From Biostraticola tofi (GTDB lineage Bacteria; Pseudomonadota; Gammaproteobacteria; Enterobacterales; Enterobacteriaceae): DNA of 64,000 nucleotides. Within the stretch, counting starts at the first letter, position 1, and each line of letters begins with the position of its first letter. Below the pieces are notes generated by a model. The model was given only the letters and a program-made list of their open reading frames with translations. It had not been told where the DNA came from and searched no databases. The stretch lies in contig NZ_SMCR01000001.1 in NCBI RefSeq assembly GCF_004343195.1, positions 594,054-658,053 of the forward strand. The letters are read 5' to 3'. Made by a program: the position numbers and the translations under genes. Shown in pieces: positions 9,129 to 18,770 of this stretch.

Positions 9129-10553
9129 TTATTTAAAGTCAAAGCTCAAGCTGTCGAAATTGGTGTTATCCAAAATTCGATTTTGACGCTTGGTTATAAT
9201 TGAGGAATTTTTAGTGAGAACATTATTGTCAATTGAAATAGCCAACCTTGAATTTACAGCCTGTAGATTATTGAACTTTGTATCTAATAATATAGGTTTA
9301 TAAGCGACGCTTTCAAATTTGTTGTTTATAATTTTCAGAAAGCCATCACATTGAACTATACGAATTATGTAAGGTAATACTTGAGTTTTGGAGTCATTGA
9401 GGGAAAATATATTGCTATCGATTGTTATATTTTTAAAACGTTTATTTTCTGAATAAGAAACAGTCGAAACACAAAGGTTTGAGTTTATAATTTCATTATT
9501 GGAAAAAACTATGTTTTCAATAATAGATTTTGAATTTTTTTTAGGCCAAAACCTCATCCTCAAAGCAGCACCTTCTAACCTATTAATTTTAGATCCTATG
9601 AATGAGAACTTGTTATTAGTAATACAAATATTTTTTATGAGAGAATCATCAGGTGAATTATGATCGTCCGTCAAATAAACCCCACCCTCACGTGAGGAAA
9701 TAACGCTATTATTCATAATTAATACATCGCTTGCATAAGAATAAAGCTTCAAGCATCCCTTACAGCATTTTATGATATTATCAATATATTTAACATCATT
9801 GACAGGATAGTTTATATCAAAAGAACCTGACGAAATGGCATCATCACCAACATTATAAATTATATTTTCAGAAGCAATAATTTTTTTTGAACGGTAAAAA
9901 TGAATGCCATCGGTTCCACTTAAACCGTTCATTCCGCCCTTATGGTCTCGTACAATACAACGGTGAACTTTTACATTTTCCGAATAATCAATATGTATAC
10001 CGAAACCAATTCCGTATGCTTCCTCAACATAGCCTACATTGACAGGATTACCATTTGAGATATAGATCCCTTTAGGCCCAGCCTTTCCTGTATATGCGGC
10101 AATATTTAATCTTTTTAGGGAAAAATCATTTAGAGTCAAAGAAAGTTTAGTATCGGATGATTTTGCGTTACCAAACCGGAATCCATCGTGAAAATGATCT
10201 AACAAAAATATGGACTTACCAATACCTGCACCTTTGAAAAAGTATTGGTTATTAGGCAAATTTACAGACCTCGTCAAACGGTAATTACCAGGTTTATCTT
10301 GAAAAATTGGTATACCTGAAGAAAAAGCTTCAATCACAGCATCGGTGTCGTCAGTAAATCCATCTCCTGAAGCGCCAAAATCTTCTAGACTGTATTTTCT
10401 TATTGATTTAGGATTTATTTTTGATTGATTACTATCAGTAATTGTTGATGATGCTTTGGCATTACCTACGTCTAGAAGAAGTAATCTTAATACAAAATTA
10501 CTTACACTACCAAATATAAATGATTTTAGAAAAAAACGCTTAGAGATGACCAT
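9129..10553 (-). CDS. exported right-handed beta-helix protein (pectate-lyase-3 / polysaccharide lyase-like)
   Basis: 474 aa from the ATG at 10553, which has a GAGGG ribosome site; an upstream TTG at 10565 overlaps that site and is less likely. The N-terminus MVISKRFFLKSF followed by a hydrophobic stretch and GNAKA-S looks like a signal peptide, with an S-K-R-x-F-L-K core reminiscent of Tat signals. Then YSLEDFGASGDGFTDDTDAV is the typical opening of the pectate lyase superfamily fold, and many asparagine-rich repeats follow (DNIIKCCKGCLKL, MNNSVISSREGGVYL, TNNKFSF), as expected of a parallel beta-helix. Inferred role: cleaving or trimming the EPS made by this locus in the periplasm or outside. 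No catalytic residues can be assigned with certainty. Confidence 0.8.
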   Translation of the reverse strand: MVISKRFFLKSFIFGSVSNFVLRLLLLDVGNAKASSTITDSNQSKINPKSIRKYSLEDFGASGDGFTDDTDAVIEAFSSGIPIFQDKPGNYRLTRSVNLPNNQYFFKGAGIGKSIFLLDHFHDGFRFGNAKSSDTKLSLTLNDFSLKRLNIAAYTGKAGPKGIYISNGNPVNVGYVEEAYGIGFGIHIDYSENVKVHRCIVRDHKGGMNGLSGTDGIHFYRSKKIIASENIIYNVGDDAISSGSFDINYPVNDVKYIDNIIKCCKGCLKLYSYASDVLIMNNSVISSREGGVYLTDDHNSPDDSLIKNICITNNKFSFIGSKINRLEGAALRMRFWPKKNSKSIIENIVFSNNEIINSNLCVSTVSYSENKRFKNITIDSNIFSLNDSKTQVLPYIIRIVQCDGFLKIINNKFESVAYKPILLDTKFNNLQAVNSRLAISIDNNVLTKNSSIITKRQNRILDNTNFDSLSFDFK

Positions 10554-10581
10554 AACTACCCTCAATTATAAATATTAAACA

Positions 10582-12015
10582 TCAGTAAGCGCCATCCTTG
10601 TGTAATACAACATTAATTGTTTTGAAAAGAATAGCAATATCGTTCCACAATGACCAATTTTTAACATACCAAGCGTCGAAATAAACACGTGTGTCGTAAT
10701 CCACGTCATTACGCCCACTAACTTGCCAAAGCCCTGTCATCCCAGGTTTGGCCATAAGATAATAATCAACATCACCTGCATACCTTTCTAATTCAGCTTC
10801 AATAATTGGCCTAGGTCCGACTAAACTCATATCACCGCGAACAACATTCCAGAGCTGTGGTAATTCATCAAGGCTAGTCTTGCGAATAAATCTACCTACT
10901 TTCGTTATTCGAGGGTCATTTTTGAGCTTAAAATCGCGATCCCATTCAGCTTTAGCATTAGCATCATTAGCAAGCAAATTGTCTAGTAATTCTTTTGAGT
11001 TAACAACCATTGAACGAAATTTAAGGCATTTAAATTTTTTACCGTCAAATCCAATCCGTTCATGTCCATAAATAGCACTTCCGCCATCTTTACTCACAAG
11101 ATACATCAAGATTAAGAAAAACGGGAACAAAAATAGCAGTATTGTTAAGGCACCAAAAATATCGAATGACCTTTTTAAAATCCTTGAAGTTCGCTTAGCT
11201 AAATTATTGTTTACCCGCAAAATCATAACTTCATGACTAAAAATGAAAGACATGTCAGTTCCATACAGCGGAACTCCACGCAAAGTAGGGATAACAGACA
11301 CTGAACGACATTGGTTTTTATTCAAAGTCTTAAGCCAATGATCTCGCAACAATTGCTGTTCAAATTCTAAAGCAACAATGAATTGAGTTTCATTAGGCTC
11401 AGCTAAATCCCAGAGCTCGGATTGATTAGACAGAACTTTTACGCCATTTATGAATTCATCACCGCCTTCATGTACTGCAAAAAAAGCGACCACATCGAAT
11501 CCAAGAACTTCTTCGCTTTGCAATGCAGCATAAGCCTCGCGTGCATTCCTTCCATTGCCAATGATAATGGTTTGTTTTTTCCATAACCCCATTACATTCA
11601 GAATCTTTTTGACGAATGAACGCATCAAAGGGACTGTGATTAAGCAAAATATCCAAGTCAGGGACCATACGAACCGGGATATATCCCATTTGTAAAATCC
11701 AAATAAAGCTAGACTCATAACTGAGAATATCAAAAGTGTCCTTAACACCTCTTTTAATTCAAACCAAAAAGGCTTCCGATAAGTATAATGGCGGAGTCTG
11801 ATCCAGAACCATCCTATGCATACGAACGACAAAATAAAATGAGATATGTAAAAAGAAGACATTTCATCTTTTGAAATGAATTTATAGATGTCTCCAGAAA
11901 TTTTATTAACGCAATAGACAGATAAAAATAAAGATGCATTAAAAAAAACAAAATCAGATAAAGCAAGAGAAAGCTTGACCCATATATTCTTAAGGTTAGC
12001 GATTGTATTTTTCAT
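10582..12015 (-). CDS. wbaP: undecaprenyl-phosphate galactose phosphotransferase (initiating transferase)
   Basis: 477 aa integral inner-membrane protein. Transfers galactose-1-P from UDP-Gal to undecaprenyl phosphate, the first step of repeat-unit assembly. Seen: four N-terminal membrane helices, a CoA-binding-like soluble loop (IIIGNGRNAREAYAAL), then the bacterial sugar transferase domain from about residue 280: KRSFDIFGALTILLFLFPFF membrane hairpin, KFRSMVVNS, LDELPQLWNVVRGDMSLVGP, and PGMTGLWQVSGRND. Length and domain order fit the WbaP/RfbP/AmsG type rather than WcaJ, so galactose is the probable first sugar. Expressed within the EPS operon, 16 bp upstream of the beta-helix gene. Confidence 0.93.
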   Translation of the reverse strand: MKNTIANLKNIWVKLSLALSDFVFFNASLFLSVYCVNKISGDIYKFISKDEMSSFYISHFILSFVCIGWFWIRLRHYTYRKPFWFELKEVLRTLLIFSVMSLALFGFYKWDISRFVWSLTWIFCLITVPLMRSFVKKILNVMGLWKKQTIIIGNGRNAREAYAALQSEEVLGFDVVAFFAVHEGGDEFINGVKVLSNQSELWDLAEPNETQFIVALEFEQQLLRDHWLKTLNKNQCRSVSVIPTLRGVPLYGTDMSFIFSHEVMILRVNNNLAKRTSRILKRSFDIFGALTILLFLFPFFLILMYLVSKDGGSAIYGHERIGFDGKKFKCLKFRSMVVNSKELLDNLLANDANAKAEWDRDFKLKNDPRITKVGRFIRKTSLDELPQLWNVVRGDMSLVGPRPIIEAELERYAGDVDYYLMAKPGMTGLWQVSGRNDVDYDTRVYFDAWYVKNWSLWNDIAILFKTINVVLHKDGAY

Positions 12016-12105
12016 GAGTTATTTTAAACCTGAGTGTTGTATATATTGAAAATTCATGAATTGATTTTTATAAATGTGGTTAAAAAATTAAGCTTATAAG
12101 AGTTA

Positions 12106-13158
12106 TTAAGGAATATATAATTTATATTTTTCACTGCTGTAATATCTAATTATTTCAAGAACACGGCAAATCAATAGTGAAACTAAAAAAACAACGGTAA
12201 AACCAATAATTAAATATAACGCATAACTTACGTAGCTAAATTTCAAACCTTTACTACTAATTCCTATCAATATAAAATACGTATCAATCACTGCAGCGTG
12301 ACAAAAATATATCCTAAACGAATTATTAGATATAAAAGTCACATATTTATTGGCAACAGGCTTTATTCTGATTAAATAGGAAAAAACCAACACAGAAGCC
12401 AGGATAACAGTTGGGCTGTAGTTTTTATAAAAGTAAAATTCGTCCGAAAACACATGAAAATATTGAGTTAATAAAGCCGTAAGCAAACTAAATACGATAT
12501 ATGCAACCAAACTATAATAGCCATTAGTTTTATTTAATTGAATTGATTTTAAACAATAAGCACCCCAAAAATAATATCCTAAATAATCTACAAAACTAAA
12601 CATCCAAAAACCAGACTCTTCATTAGCAGCTTTCCAAATTCCATCGCATAAGGAAAGGATAAATAATACAATAGCAATACATTTTAGATGGTTTATGCTC
12701 AACGACCCCAGAGATTTTGATAACATTGGGATTATTAAATATAGGGGAATAATCATATACATATACCACATATGATAGTAGGGAGCCCCAGATAATATCA
12801 AGGTTATAGGCTTAATAAAGTCTATATTTGAAAAATTACCATCAGCCTGTATAACTGATTTTATTATATTAAATATAAAATAAATTGCTGTCCAAATTAA
12901 AGTCGGCAAAATTATATTACGCGTGATTTTTAATGTGTAAAGATTATAGGGAGACTCGCGATAGCTAATAGTCAAATAACCAGTTATCATTACAAATAGC
13001 GGTACGCAGATCCGACTAAAACTATTCAGAATATTCGATACAAAAAATTCATGTAGTGGTTCAGCAGCAAACATAAATTTTCCACACAAATGGAGAAGTA
13101 TAACTAGCAAGCAAGCTACAACTCTTAAATAATCAATTGATAATATTCGATTATTCAT
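12106..13158 (-). CDS. membrane O-acyltransferase (acyltransferase family 3)
   Basis: 350 aa, about ten hydrophobic helices. Seen: LSIDYLRVVACLLVILLHLCGK at the N-terminus with the conserved Arg and His of the family, and SFRIYFCHAAVIDTYF near the C-terminal third. Very AT-rich. Distinct in sequence from the acyltransferase at 8082-9101, so the locus probably makes two different O-acyl modifications. Substrate unknown. Confidence 0.85.
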   Translation of the reverse strand: MNNRILSIDYLRVVACLLVILLHLCGKFMFAAEPLHEFFVSNILNSFSRICVPLFVMITGYLTISYRESPYNLYTLKITRNIILPTLIWTAIYFIFNIIKSVIQADGNFSNIDFIKPITLILSGAPYYHMWYMYMIIPLYLIIPMLSKSLGSLSINHLKCIAIVLFILSLCDGIWKAANEESGFWMFSFVDYLGYYFWGAYCLKSIQLNKTNGYYSLVAYIVFSLLTALLTQYFHVFSDEFYFYKNYSPTVILASVLVFSYLIRIKPVANKYVTFISNNSFRIYFCHAAVIDTYFILIGISSKGLKFSYVSYALYLIIGFTVVFLVSLLICRVLEIIRYYSSEKYKLYIP

Positions 13159-13248
13159 TTTTCACGCTCAAGAATAAAAAACTAATGACATAAGAATCAA
13201 GCAAAAAAATAGCATGGAAAGCAACTTTGTAAGTATGTATCAGTAGCC

Positions 13249-14364
13249 TTAGATGGTAGATTTAAATGATTCATATCGTTTATATACAAATTCAGTAATT
13301 TCTGCCCTGAATCTTTCTTCCGAAAACCTCATTGCATTTGCTCTGCAGTCTTGAGGATTTATTGAAGAATTGTTTTCGAAACGGGATATGGCATCAATCA
13401 AAGACTCACAAGATTGCTCACTAAAAAAAATCCCCGTTCTACCATCAACGATGGTTTCAAGCGCTCCCCCCCTCCCAAAAGCAATAATCGGGGTACCGCA
13501 TGCTTGGGCTTCTACTGGTGCAATGCCGAAATCCTCTTCAGCAGCAAATACAAACGCTTTAGCTTTTTGCATCATTTCCTTAAGTTTTGAAAATTTTTGA
13601 TATCCCATCAATTCAATGTTTGGAGTAGCTATTTTCTTAATCTTATCAAAGTCTGGGCCTGTGCCTATTACAACTAATTTTTTATTAGGCATTTTAGAGA
13701 AAGCTTCAACGATTAAGTCAATTTTTTTATAAGGCACCATTCTCGAAGCAGTCAGATAAAAATCTTCCTTCTTTTCAGTCAACTCAAAATCATTTACAGC
13801 AACTGGTGGATAAATTATGTCAGAAGTTCTTCCATATATTTTCTTGATTCGTTTTCCGATAAATCTTGAGTTGCTAATGAAATAATCGACACCAAAAGAC
13901 GTACGATAGTCCCAAATTCTTATTCGGTGAAGGAAATATCGAACCATGAATGCTTTCATTCCCGTTATAAGATTTGACTCTCTAAGATATTGATGTTGTA
14001 AGTCCCAAGCATAACGAATTGGCGAATGCACATATGAAATATGTAATTGATTAGGACCAGTGAGAACACCTTTGGCTACAGCGTGACTGCTTGAAATAAT
14101 CAAATCATAACTAGATAAATCAAGCTGTTCAATAGCAAGTGGCATTAACGGTAAGTAGTTACGATATTTGCTTTTAGAGAATGGTAATTTTTGAATGAAA
14201 GTTGTTTTAACAGCCTTACCTTGCAAAAAAAATCTATCATCATCACTAAGATTTTCGCAAACAGCAAATAGATCAGCTTCTGGAAAGCATTTAATTAATT
14301 GTTCAAGGACTCTTTCTGAGCCAGCATATACAGATAACCATTCATTTACAATTGCAATTCTCAT
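13249..14364 (-). CDS. glycosyltransferase family 4
   Basis: 371 aa. Seen: N-terminal MRIAIVNEWLSVYAGSERV, the acceptor-domain piece YVHSPIRYAWDLQHQYL, the donor-domain start TASRMVPYKKIDLIVEAF, GTGPDFDKI, and the signature AAEEDFGIAPVEAQACGTP with the two conserved glutamates. This arrangement resembles mannosyltransferases of the WbaZ type, which suits the GDP-mannose supply in the locus, but the donor is an inference. Eight bp separate it from the preceding glycosyltransferase gene. Confidence 0.88.
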   Translation of the reverse strand: MRIAIVNEWLSVYAGSERVLEQLIKCFPEADLFAVCENLSDDDRFFLQGKAVKTTFIQKLPFSKSKYRNYLPLMPLAIEQLDLSSYDLIISSSHAVAKGVLTGPNQLHISYVHSPIRYAWDLQHQYLRESNLITGMKAFMVRYFLHRIRIWDYRTSFGVDYFISNSRFIGKRIKKIYGRTSDIIYPPVAVNDFELTEKKEDFYLTASRMVPYKKIDLIVEAFSKMPNKKLVVIGTGPDFDKIKKIATPNIELMGYQKFSKLKEMMQKAKAFVFAAEEDFGIAPVEAQACGTPIIAFGRGGALETIVDGRTGIFFSEQSCESLIDAISRFENNSSINPQDCRANAMRFSEERFRAEITEFVYKRYESFKSTI

Positions 14365-14371
14365 ATTTTTC

Positions 14372-15535
14372 CTACTTAATCATGTTTAACATTTTGTTGC
14401 TTCTACTTTCGTAGGTATACTTACTTGCCAAGCTAATCCTATCCTCTAGATTTGCCACTTTTCCCTGGAGAGTTTCTTCGATAGCTTCCAGAAATAGCTC
14501 TTTATTTTTACCTATCTTAACAATTCCTTCAAATTCCATAATGGCTTTCAACTCAACACTGACTACTGGCTTGCCCGCGGCCAAATACTCAAAAAACTTC
14601 ATAGGAAACATGTTATCTGTATACTCATTTATATTGTTAGGTAAAAGAGCAACATCAAATCCTTTCAAATAACACGGCAGATCTTTATAAGGTCTAGGGC
14701 CTAAAATATATATATTGCTCATGCTTTCTAATTTTGCCACATCAGTCGAAGGATCCCCTTCACCTACCTGACCAATTATAACTATATTCCACTCGGGGCG
14801 TTGCTCTGCGATATAGATCAACAATTCAAAATTGACTTTATAGCTACTTACTGCACCAATAAAGCCTAATATAGGTCCTTTGATTTCTAGCAAATCTGTT
14901 GGGACTAAAGTATCGGCTTTCATTGCTTTTGAGAAATGATTAAAATCGGCCACATTTGAAAAATAATAAGTATTATCATTCAATTTCTTTCTTGATATTA
15001 GTAAATTAGGCGCTGTTACAAATACTATGTCAGCTCCTGAAACAAGATCTTTCTCGGCACGTTCCAGAATATTAACAGGCATTCCTGGTTGAGCTTTTAT
15101 TTCATCAACGCAATGGTAGATAACTTTATTATACTTTTTTAAGTCAATGAATTCCGTAGTTAATGGATTATAAGTCCAAAGCCAAGGATTAAGTAAACTT
15201 AACTTCTTGGACCAGAAAGTAATAGCCAGCTTCAAAAAAATTCTATTGAACTGTCTAACTAACTTATAATTGTTCCAAGGGAGTGTGATCGGTGACCAAA
15301 CCCAGATATTATCACTCACCTGGCGCGGTGGCTTGATTGCTTTAATTATTCGTTTAATTATTCTAGTGAAGTCTTTTTTGTTCAAGCCGGGACTGCGAAG
15401 GCCAAGCGAATCGATATAAAGAATCTTATTTCCACGTTTAGCAAGGTCTACTGCGACATGCTGTTTATTGGTCCAAAAAGGATTATCCCAATCTGCGGTA
15501 GATAGTAAAATAATATTCCTACACTCTTGCTTCAT
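14372..15535 (-). CDS. glycosyltransferase (GT-B, family 4/TuaH-like)
   Basis: 387 aa. Seen: N-terminal IILLSTADWDNPFWTNKQH, a central WVWSPITLPWNNYK, IYHCVDEIKAQPG, then a C-terminal Rossmann half with GPILGFIGAVSSYKVNF, NIVIIGQVGEGDPS and the PMKFFEYLAAGKPVV signature near residue 320. The overall pattern resembles the TuaH group of glycosyltransferases. Its start codon overlaps the stop codon of the acetyltransferase gene by four bases (ATGA), showing translational coupling. Donor and linkage unknown. Confidence 0.85.
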   Translation of the reverse strand: MKQECRNIILLSTADWDNPFWTNKQHVAVDLAKRGNKILYIDSLGLRSPGLNKKDFTRIIKRIIKAIKPPRQVSDNIWVWSPITLPWNNYKLVRQFNRIFLKLAITFWSKKLSLLNPWLWTYNPLTTEFIDLKKYNKVIYHCVDEIKAQPGMPVNILERAEKDLVSGADIVFVTAPNLLISRKKLNDNTYYFSNVADFNHFSKAMKADTLVPTDLLEIKGPILGFIGAVSSYKVNFELLIYIAEQRPEWNIVIIGQVGEGDPSTDVAKLESMSNIYILGPRPYKDLPCYLKGFDVALLPNNINEYTDNMFPMKFFEYLAAGKPVVSVELKAIMEFEGIVKIGKNKELFLEAIEETLQGKVANLEDRISLASKYTYESRSNKMLNMIK

Positions 15536-16095
15536 TCAATTGTCCTCAGGAATTTCATTGGATTACCTGCATATAAACTATTTGATTTCAAAGTACCTCG
15601 AACTACCGTATTAGCCCCAACAACTGTATGACAACCAACAATAGAACCCTTAGTTATTACGCATCCAGCGCATACCCAAGTATCATTGTCGATAAATGTC
15701 TCTTTTTTAATATAGCCTTGGTTTCTAATTAGGTTATTCAAATCATTATAACGATGATCGGAATCATAGATACATACATTTGGACCAAATAGACAGTTAT
15801 CACCTATGTAAATATATTTATGACAAACTATATTAGTATTCGTGTTAAAAAAAACACCATTTCCGATTTCTAAATGCCCTCCGGAACTAACAATAGTCGT
15901 GTTTTCAGATATAAAAACTCTGTTAGATGAGCCTTTTATTGTAATTTTTCCATTATTGCGAATTTGAATTTTTACACCAGAAGAGATATATGTTCGAAAC
16001 AGATTTAACTGCAGTGATCTCCTATATTTTAACTTAAGAAACAGACACCTGCAAAATGACACAAAAAATCTCGGATGCAAATATTTTAATATCAT
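15532..16095 (-). CDS. left-handed beta-helix (hexapeptide) O-acetyltransferase
   Basis: 187 aa. Seen: repeated [IV]-x4 turns typical of hexapeptide transferases (NNGKITIKGSSNRVFISENT, IGDNCLFGPNVCIYDSDHRY), the catalytic-type histidine in SDHRYND, and the late turns WVCAGCVITKGSIVGCHTVV followed by AGNPMKFLR, the usual C-terminal AGxPAK/R-like ending. Cytoplasmic acetyl-CoA-dependent enzyme, expected to acetylate a sugar of the repeat unit. Resembles WcaF/WcaB-class proteins; the exact target is unknown. Confidence 0.88.
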   Translation of the reverse strand: MILKYLHPRFFVSFCRCLFLKLKYRRSLQLNLFRTYISSGVKIQIRNNGKITIKGSSNRVFISENTTIVSSGGHLEIGNGVFFNTNTNIVCHKYIYIGDNCLFGPNVCIYDSDHRYNDLNNLIRNQGYIKKETFIDNDTWVCAGCVITKGSIVGCHTVVGANTVVRGTLKSNSLYAGNPMKFLRTIE

Positions 16096-16104
16096 AGTAC
16101 TCTT

Positions 16105-17571
16105 CTATTTACTAAACAAAGTTTTTAAAATTCTTCGAGTATGAGGGGTACCTACTAGAATAATAAACCAGAAAGATAAAAATACTATTCCATCAACGAT
16201 TAGTGTAATCAAATCATTTACGACCCTGAAATTAATCAAGGTTATAAAATTATATAACACTGCTCCTAATGTCATAATTATTGCTATTTTTGCTATTTGC
16301 GGCCAAATATTAATAGCAATCAGACAACCTAATAATAATACTAAACCGTATACCGTATAGCCCAAACCTAATGCATAAGCACCAATATGTTTATAGAAAA
16401 TTATGTTTATAATGATATTTAGGCATAATCCAATGCTCATTATCATCATCACATAATTATTTTTTAGCTGCGCGTTTAAAGCCTTTATATATACATATCC
16501 AATAGCTTGTGCCCATAAACCAAGTGACATACCAAACAATATGATGCTCGTTACATGGATAGACTCAGCATCAAATCTACCTCTAGCAAACAGCACAGTC
16601 ACAATTTCAGTAGAATGGGTCCATATAAATGCAGATATTGGAAGTGACACCATCAACATGATATTGAATACATTCACCATCTTAATTTTCATTTCTTTTT
16701 TTTGTACCCCCCCCCAACTCGCCAATCCAGCTAAAGCAACAGGTGCTGATACTATTAGGAGTAATGTTTCCGTTATAAACTTTGCATAATCAATTGCGGA
16801 AACAGCATTAATACTTATTAAGGTTGCTATTGCTCGTTCAACAGCAATATTTCCTTGATAAATTACTGGAAGGAGAATTAATGGACGTAATGTCACCCAA
16901 AATTTTTTTATGACTTCCTTTAGAATTTTAAATTCATAATTTTGAGGAAATAACAGTAAATTAGCTTTAATACCTCTACATAAAACCCAAACAAAAAATA
17001 AAACATAGCTTAATGTAAATCCCCAAGCTAGATATAATGGATTGTGAAACCAATAAGCAAAAATCGCTCCGCATAGCATCCCTAAATTTTGTAAGGATGG
17101 TCTAACTGACATTGGAAAAAAATCATCATGGGCCATTTCAACATAATTAATAAGAGCCGAAGTTAAATAAAAAGGAATACCAATGGCCATAATTATTAGC
17201 ATTTCCGCTGCGAGTCTTTTTGTATTAACATCCAATCCAGGCGCTATAATATTCAGCCATTTATCTACAAAAATATAACTGAAAAGTGTTAATACCAGGG
17301 AAAATATAATAAATAAAATTAGCATACCCCAAAAGAAAAGTTGCCCTTTGTTTATAGACTCTTTTTTAAACATCTTATACAAAGGGATAAAAGCAGTTAA
17401 ACTATCACTAATCAAAAAGTTGACTGGAACTAACGTTCCAGTTTGGGCAACTCTATAAGCACCATTAATATAACCTGTACCAAATAACGCAGCAACAATA
17501 ACCTCGCGCACTAATCCGAGGATTTTAGATAGCAAATTACCGCCTATCAGAGATGCTATGGCTTTTCTCAA
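16105..17571 (-). CDS. MurJ/MviN-type polysaccharide flippase (Wzx role)
   Basis: 488 aa with about 13-14 hydrophobic helices. The opening LIGGNLLSKILGLVREVIVAALFGTG is the MurJ/MviN type, not the usual Wzx/PST type. Being the only flippase-like gene in the locus, it is inferred to carry the undecaprenyl-P-P-linked repeat unit across the inner membrane. The start is a TTG: an AAAGGA ribosome site lies 7 bases ahead and no better ATG exists nearby. Very AT-rich, and spaced 9 bp from the acetyltransferase gene. A second possibility, a spare lipid II flippase, is less likely in this setting. Confidence 0.82.
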   Translation of the reverse strand: MRKAIASLIGGNLLSKILGLVREVIVAALFGTGYINGAYRVAQTGTLVPVNFLISDSLTAFIPLYKMFKKESINKGQLFFWGMLILFIIFSLVLTLFSYIFVDKWLNIIAPGLDVNTKRLAAEMLIIMAIGIPFYLTSALINYVEMAHDDFFPMSVRPSLQNLGMLCGAIFAYWFHNPLYLAWGFTLSYVLFFVWVLCRGIKANLLLFPQNYEFKILKEVIKKFWVTLRPLILLPVIYQGNIAVERAIATLISINAVSAIDYAKFITETLLLIVSAPVALAGLASWGGVQKKEMKIKMVNVFNIMLMVSLPISAFIWTHSTEIVTVLFARGRFDAESIHVTSIILFGMSLGLWAQAIGYVYIKALNAQLKNNYVMMIMSIGLCLNIIINIIFYKHIGAYALGLGYTVYGLVLLLGCLIAINIWPQIAKIAIIMTLGAVLYNFITLINFRVVNDLITLIVDGIVFLSFWFIILVGTPHTRRILKTLFSK

Positions 17572-17587
17572 CTTGTTATCCTTTAAA

Positions 17588-18736
17588 TCAGTCTAATAAT
17601 TTTTTATATTTTTTACCTGAATAAGTTAATGTGAATTCTTCAGGAATATAAGATTGTCGATCAGCGATATCAGTACTTAAAAGACGATTGAGAATACCAA
17701 CATTAGATTCATTATTTATTTGGTCGACTAGGTAAATGTGCTCGGAGGAAAAGAGATTAACGTGCTTGGATAGCAGTATTGGTACACCCACAGATGCTGC
17801 TTCCAAAGTATTTAATGGTAGCCCTTCAATTCTATTGGTAAGAAATATAAAGGCATGCGATATAGATAAAAAGTCAGCTAATTCTTGATGCGTTAAGGAA
17901 CCTAAAAATGTCACCTTATCTTTTAATTTTAATTCATCACACAACTTCAGCAATCGCTCTTTATCAGGACCATCGCCAGCTATATAATAGTGACAATTCT
18001 CTTTAGGACTAATTTCATTGAATAATCTTATGCCATTTTCCACACCTTTTTGAGGATGTAATCGGCATGCTGTTAATAGTACTTTAGTATTCTCATGAAT
18101 ATTATACTTTTGACGAATATCTACTAAATTCTTATTTTTACTATTAAACAAGTCACTATCTATTCCGTTACTGATGAGTTTTACATTATCACTTGATACA
18201 AATTTACTGTAAGGCTTGCTTATTAAGTCTTTGTAGACACCTTCTCCAATAGCAATAACACTATCAAATTTAGGATAATTTACGAAATCCTTTAAGAACC
18301 AATACAAATTCTTTGGAGAAGTAAGTATACTTTTTAAAGTTCGAGTTTTGATTTTCGAATTGAACTCACCCAGCGCGGTGCCATGTACTTGGATTACAAA
18401 TTTTATCTTATTATCTTTTAAGGGCAATAATCCATACGCTCCAGTGCTTACGCTAAGAACGGTCTTGCATGATTGTTGATGATTTCTCTGAAAGTAATCT
18501 CTAGATTTTAACCACCATTTGCTCGAATATTTTCCAGACTTTACATTTTCAATAAAATATACATCAATACCATCTATCTTATGTAGCCCCTTATAGCGAC
18601 CTGTGTGTGTGGTAATTACCTTAACTTTACATTCTTGTAAATGCAAAGATTTTGCAACATCCCATGCTACAACTTCCATCCCCCCTAATCCGTGCATTGG
18701 GAGAGATCTACTTATAATGACTATTTCGTCACGCAT
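17588..18736 (-). CDS. glycosyltransferase family 4
   Basis: 382 aa. Seen: glycine-rich N-terminal loop SLPMHGLGGMEVVAWDVAKS, acceptor region FVIQVHGTALGEF, donor-domain start VLLTACRLHPQKGVENGIRL, AGDGPDKERL, and the signature EGLPLNTLEAASVGVPILLS. Retaining GT-B enzyme acting at the cytoplasmic face of the inner membrane on the lipid-linked repeat unit. Lies between wzy and the flippase gene with short gaps. Sugar specificity unknown. Confidence 0.88.
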   Translation of the reverse strand: MRDEIVIISRSLPMHGLGGMEVVAWDVAKSLHLQECKVKVITTHTGRYKGLHKIDGIDVYFIENVKSGKYSSKWWLKSRDYFQRNHQQSCKTVLSVSTGAYGLLPLKDNKIKFVIQVHGTALGEFNSKIKTRTLKSILTSPKNLYWFLKDFVNYPKFDSVIAIGEGVYKDLISKPYSKFVSSDNVKLISNGIDSDLFNSKNKNLVDIRQKYNIHENTKVLLTACRLHPQKGVENGIRLFNEISPKENCHYYIAGDGPDKERLLKLCDELKLKDKVTFLGSLTHQELADFLSISHAFIFLTNRIEGLPLNTLEAASVGVPILLSKHVNLFSSEHIYLVDQINNESNVGILNRLLSTDIADRQSYIPEEFTLTYSGKKYKKLLD

Positions 18737-18770
18737 ATGAATCTCATTTATAATTCAAATGAAAGATGAG

